From the NCBI GenBank assembly GCA_023623095.1, contig JAMNXX010000068.1, positions 1 to 6,413 of the forward strand: a DNA stretch of 6,413 nt, written 5' to 3'. A program made the position numbers and the translations under genes. The stretch comes from Bacillota bacterium. GTDB lineage: Bacteria > Bacillota > Clostridia > Peptostreptococcales > Thermotaleaceae. This document shows positions 5,985-6,413 of this stretch, piece after piece. The notes beneath the pieces are model-generated. The model saw nothing but the letters and a program-made list of their open reading frames with translations. It was not told the origin of the DNA and searched no databases. How positions within the stretch are numbered: position 1 is the stretch's first letter; each line of letters starts with the position of its first letter.

Positions 5985-6413
5985 TCAATCCAAAATCTTC
6001 AATGGACGAAAATCTAAATAATCGCAAGACGTCAAATAATAGGAGACCTCTCGATGCTTCCCCTGCAGACCGAATCTGAAAAAATCTTTTCCATGAAGAT
6101 GCGCATAAATCACTCTTTTAACCCCATAATGTTCATAGATTTCAGTAAAACCGGAAGGCTCCAACCGATCGTTTGTCGGGGGATAATGCGTCATTACGAT
6201 AAAATCTTGATATCCTTTTTTAACCGCTTCATCCAGCGACAATCGAATCCGATGCAGTTCCCTTTGATAAATTTTTTGATCATGTTCCGTAAACTGCCTG
6301 TCATTCGGACAAATCCAACCCCTTGTTCCACATATCGCATATTTTTCGTAGGGAAAAAAATTGTTTTGCAAAAAATGAATATTGTCAAACATCTTATTCA
6401 TCTTTGTAACAGA
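5985..6413 (-). CDS. Metallophosphoesterase, C-terminal part (5' end outside window)
   Basis: The frame is open to the right edge, reading SVTKMNKMFDNIHFLQNNF at its start, which resembles the stretch just after the GNHDYWW motif in calcineurin-like phosphoesterases of about 230 residues. The visible part is therefore roughly the last 140 residues. C-terminal metal-ligand motifs are present: GTRGW, then MTHYPPTND (first His) and YAHLHG (two His). The N-terminal D-x-H, GD and GNHD motifs must lie outside the window. It is a predicted cytoplasmic metal-dependent phosphohydrolase of the COG1768 kind; the substrate is unknown. The ATG at 6401 is internal, not the true start. It ends in TGA, and no clear terminator follows in the 135 nt before the next gene. 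Confidence 0.85.
   Translation of the reverse strand, partial: SVTKMNKMFDNIHFLQNNFFPYEKYAICGTRGWICPNDRQFTEHDQKIYQRELHRIRLSLDEAVKKGYQDFIVMTHYPPTNDRLEPSGFTEIYEHYGVKRVIYAHLHGKDFFRFGLQGKHREVSYYLTSCDYLDFRPLKILD

Overview
This window reads as chromosomal DNA of a low-GC, endospore-forming member of the Bacillota, most likely class Clostridia. The grounds are AT-rich DNA with strong AGGAGG-type ribosome binding sites, a CotJ spore-coat operon, an S-box (SAM-I) riboswitch, and protein sequences of clostridial type. The class is inferred; no marker gene here fixes a genus. Every gene I can support lies on the minus strand, so the map reads right to left.

Right to left: (1) 6413-5985, the C-terminal part of a metallophosphoesterase that runs off the window edge. 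(2) 5849-5406, a small protein with two CxxC...CxxC zinc-ribbon knuckles flanking a helix-turn-helix-like middle, resembling the YvyF/TIGR03826 family. (3) 5311-4757, a conserved clostridial protein of unknown function with a plausible promoter of its own. (4) 4736-2138, a methionine biosynthesis operon: sigma-A promoter, SAM-I riboswitch with antiterminator and terminator, metY, metA and a strong terminator. (5) 1997-1275, a PrsW-type intramembrane metalloprotease closed by a terminator. (6) 1190-62, the spore-coat operon cotJA-cotJB-cotJC, with a strong hairpin at the left edge.

The methionine operon is coherent. MetA carries Glu at position 111, the residue associated with acetyl-CoA use, and so should make O-acetylhomoserine, which MetY would convert directly to homocysteine with sulfide. 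The riboswitch would shut both off when SAM is abundant. The notable anomaly is that metY has an in-frame TGA at codon 21, between its well-supported ATG and the conserved body. The rest of the 425-codon frame is open and its catalytic residues are intact. The stop sits where relatives carry Gly, so a single GGA-to-TGA change would explain it. It may be a strain mutation, a sequencing error or, less likely, recoding.

I did not find a novel multi-gene system. The rest is standard housekeeping and sporulation content. The smaller points of interest are the unusual G-run ribosome binding sites shared by the three cotJ genes, a likely shorter cotJA with a GTG start, and the two poorly characterised proteins between 5849 and 4757.
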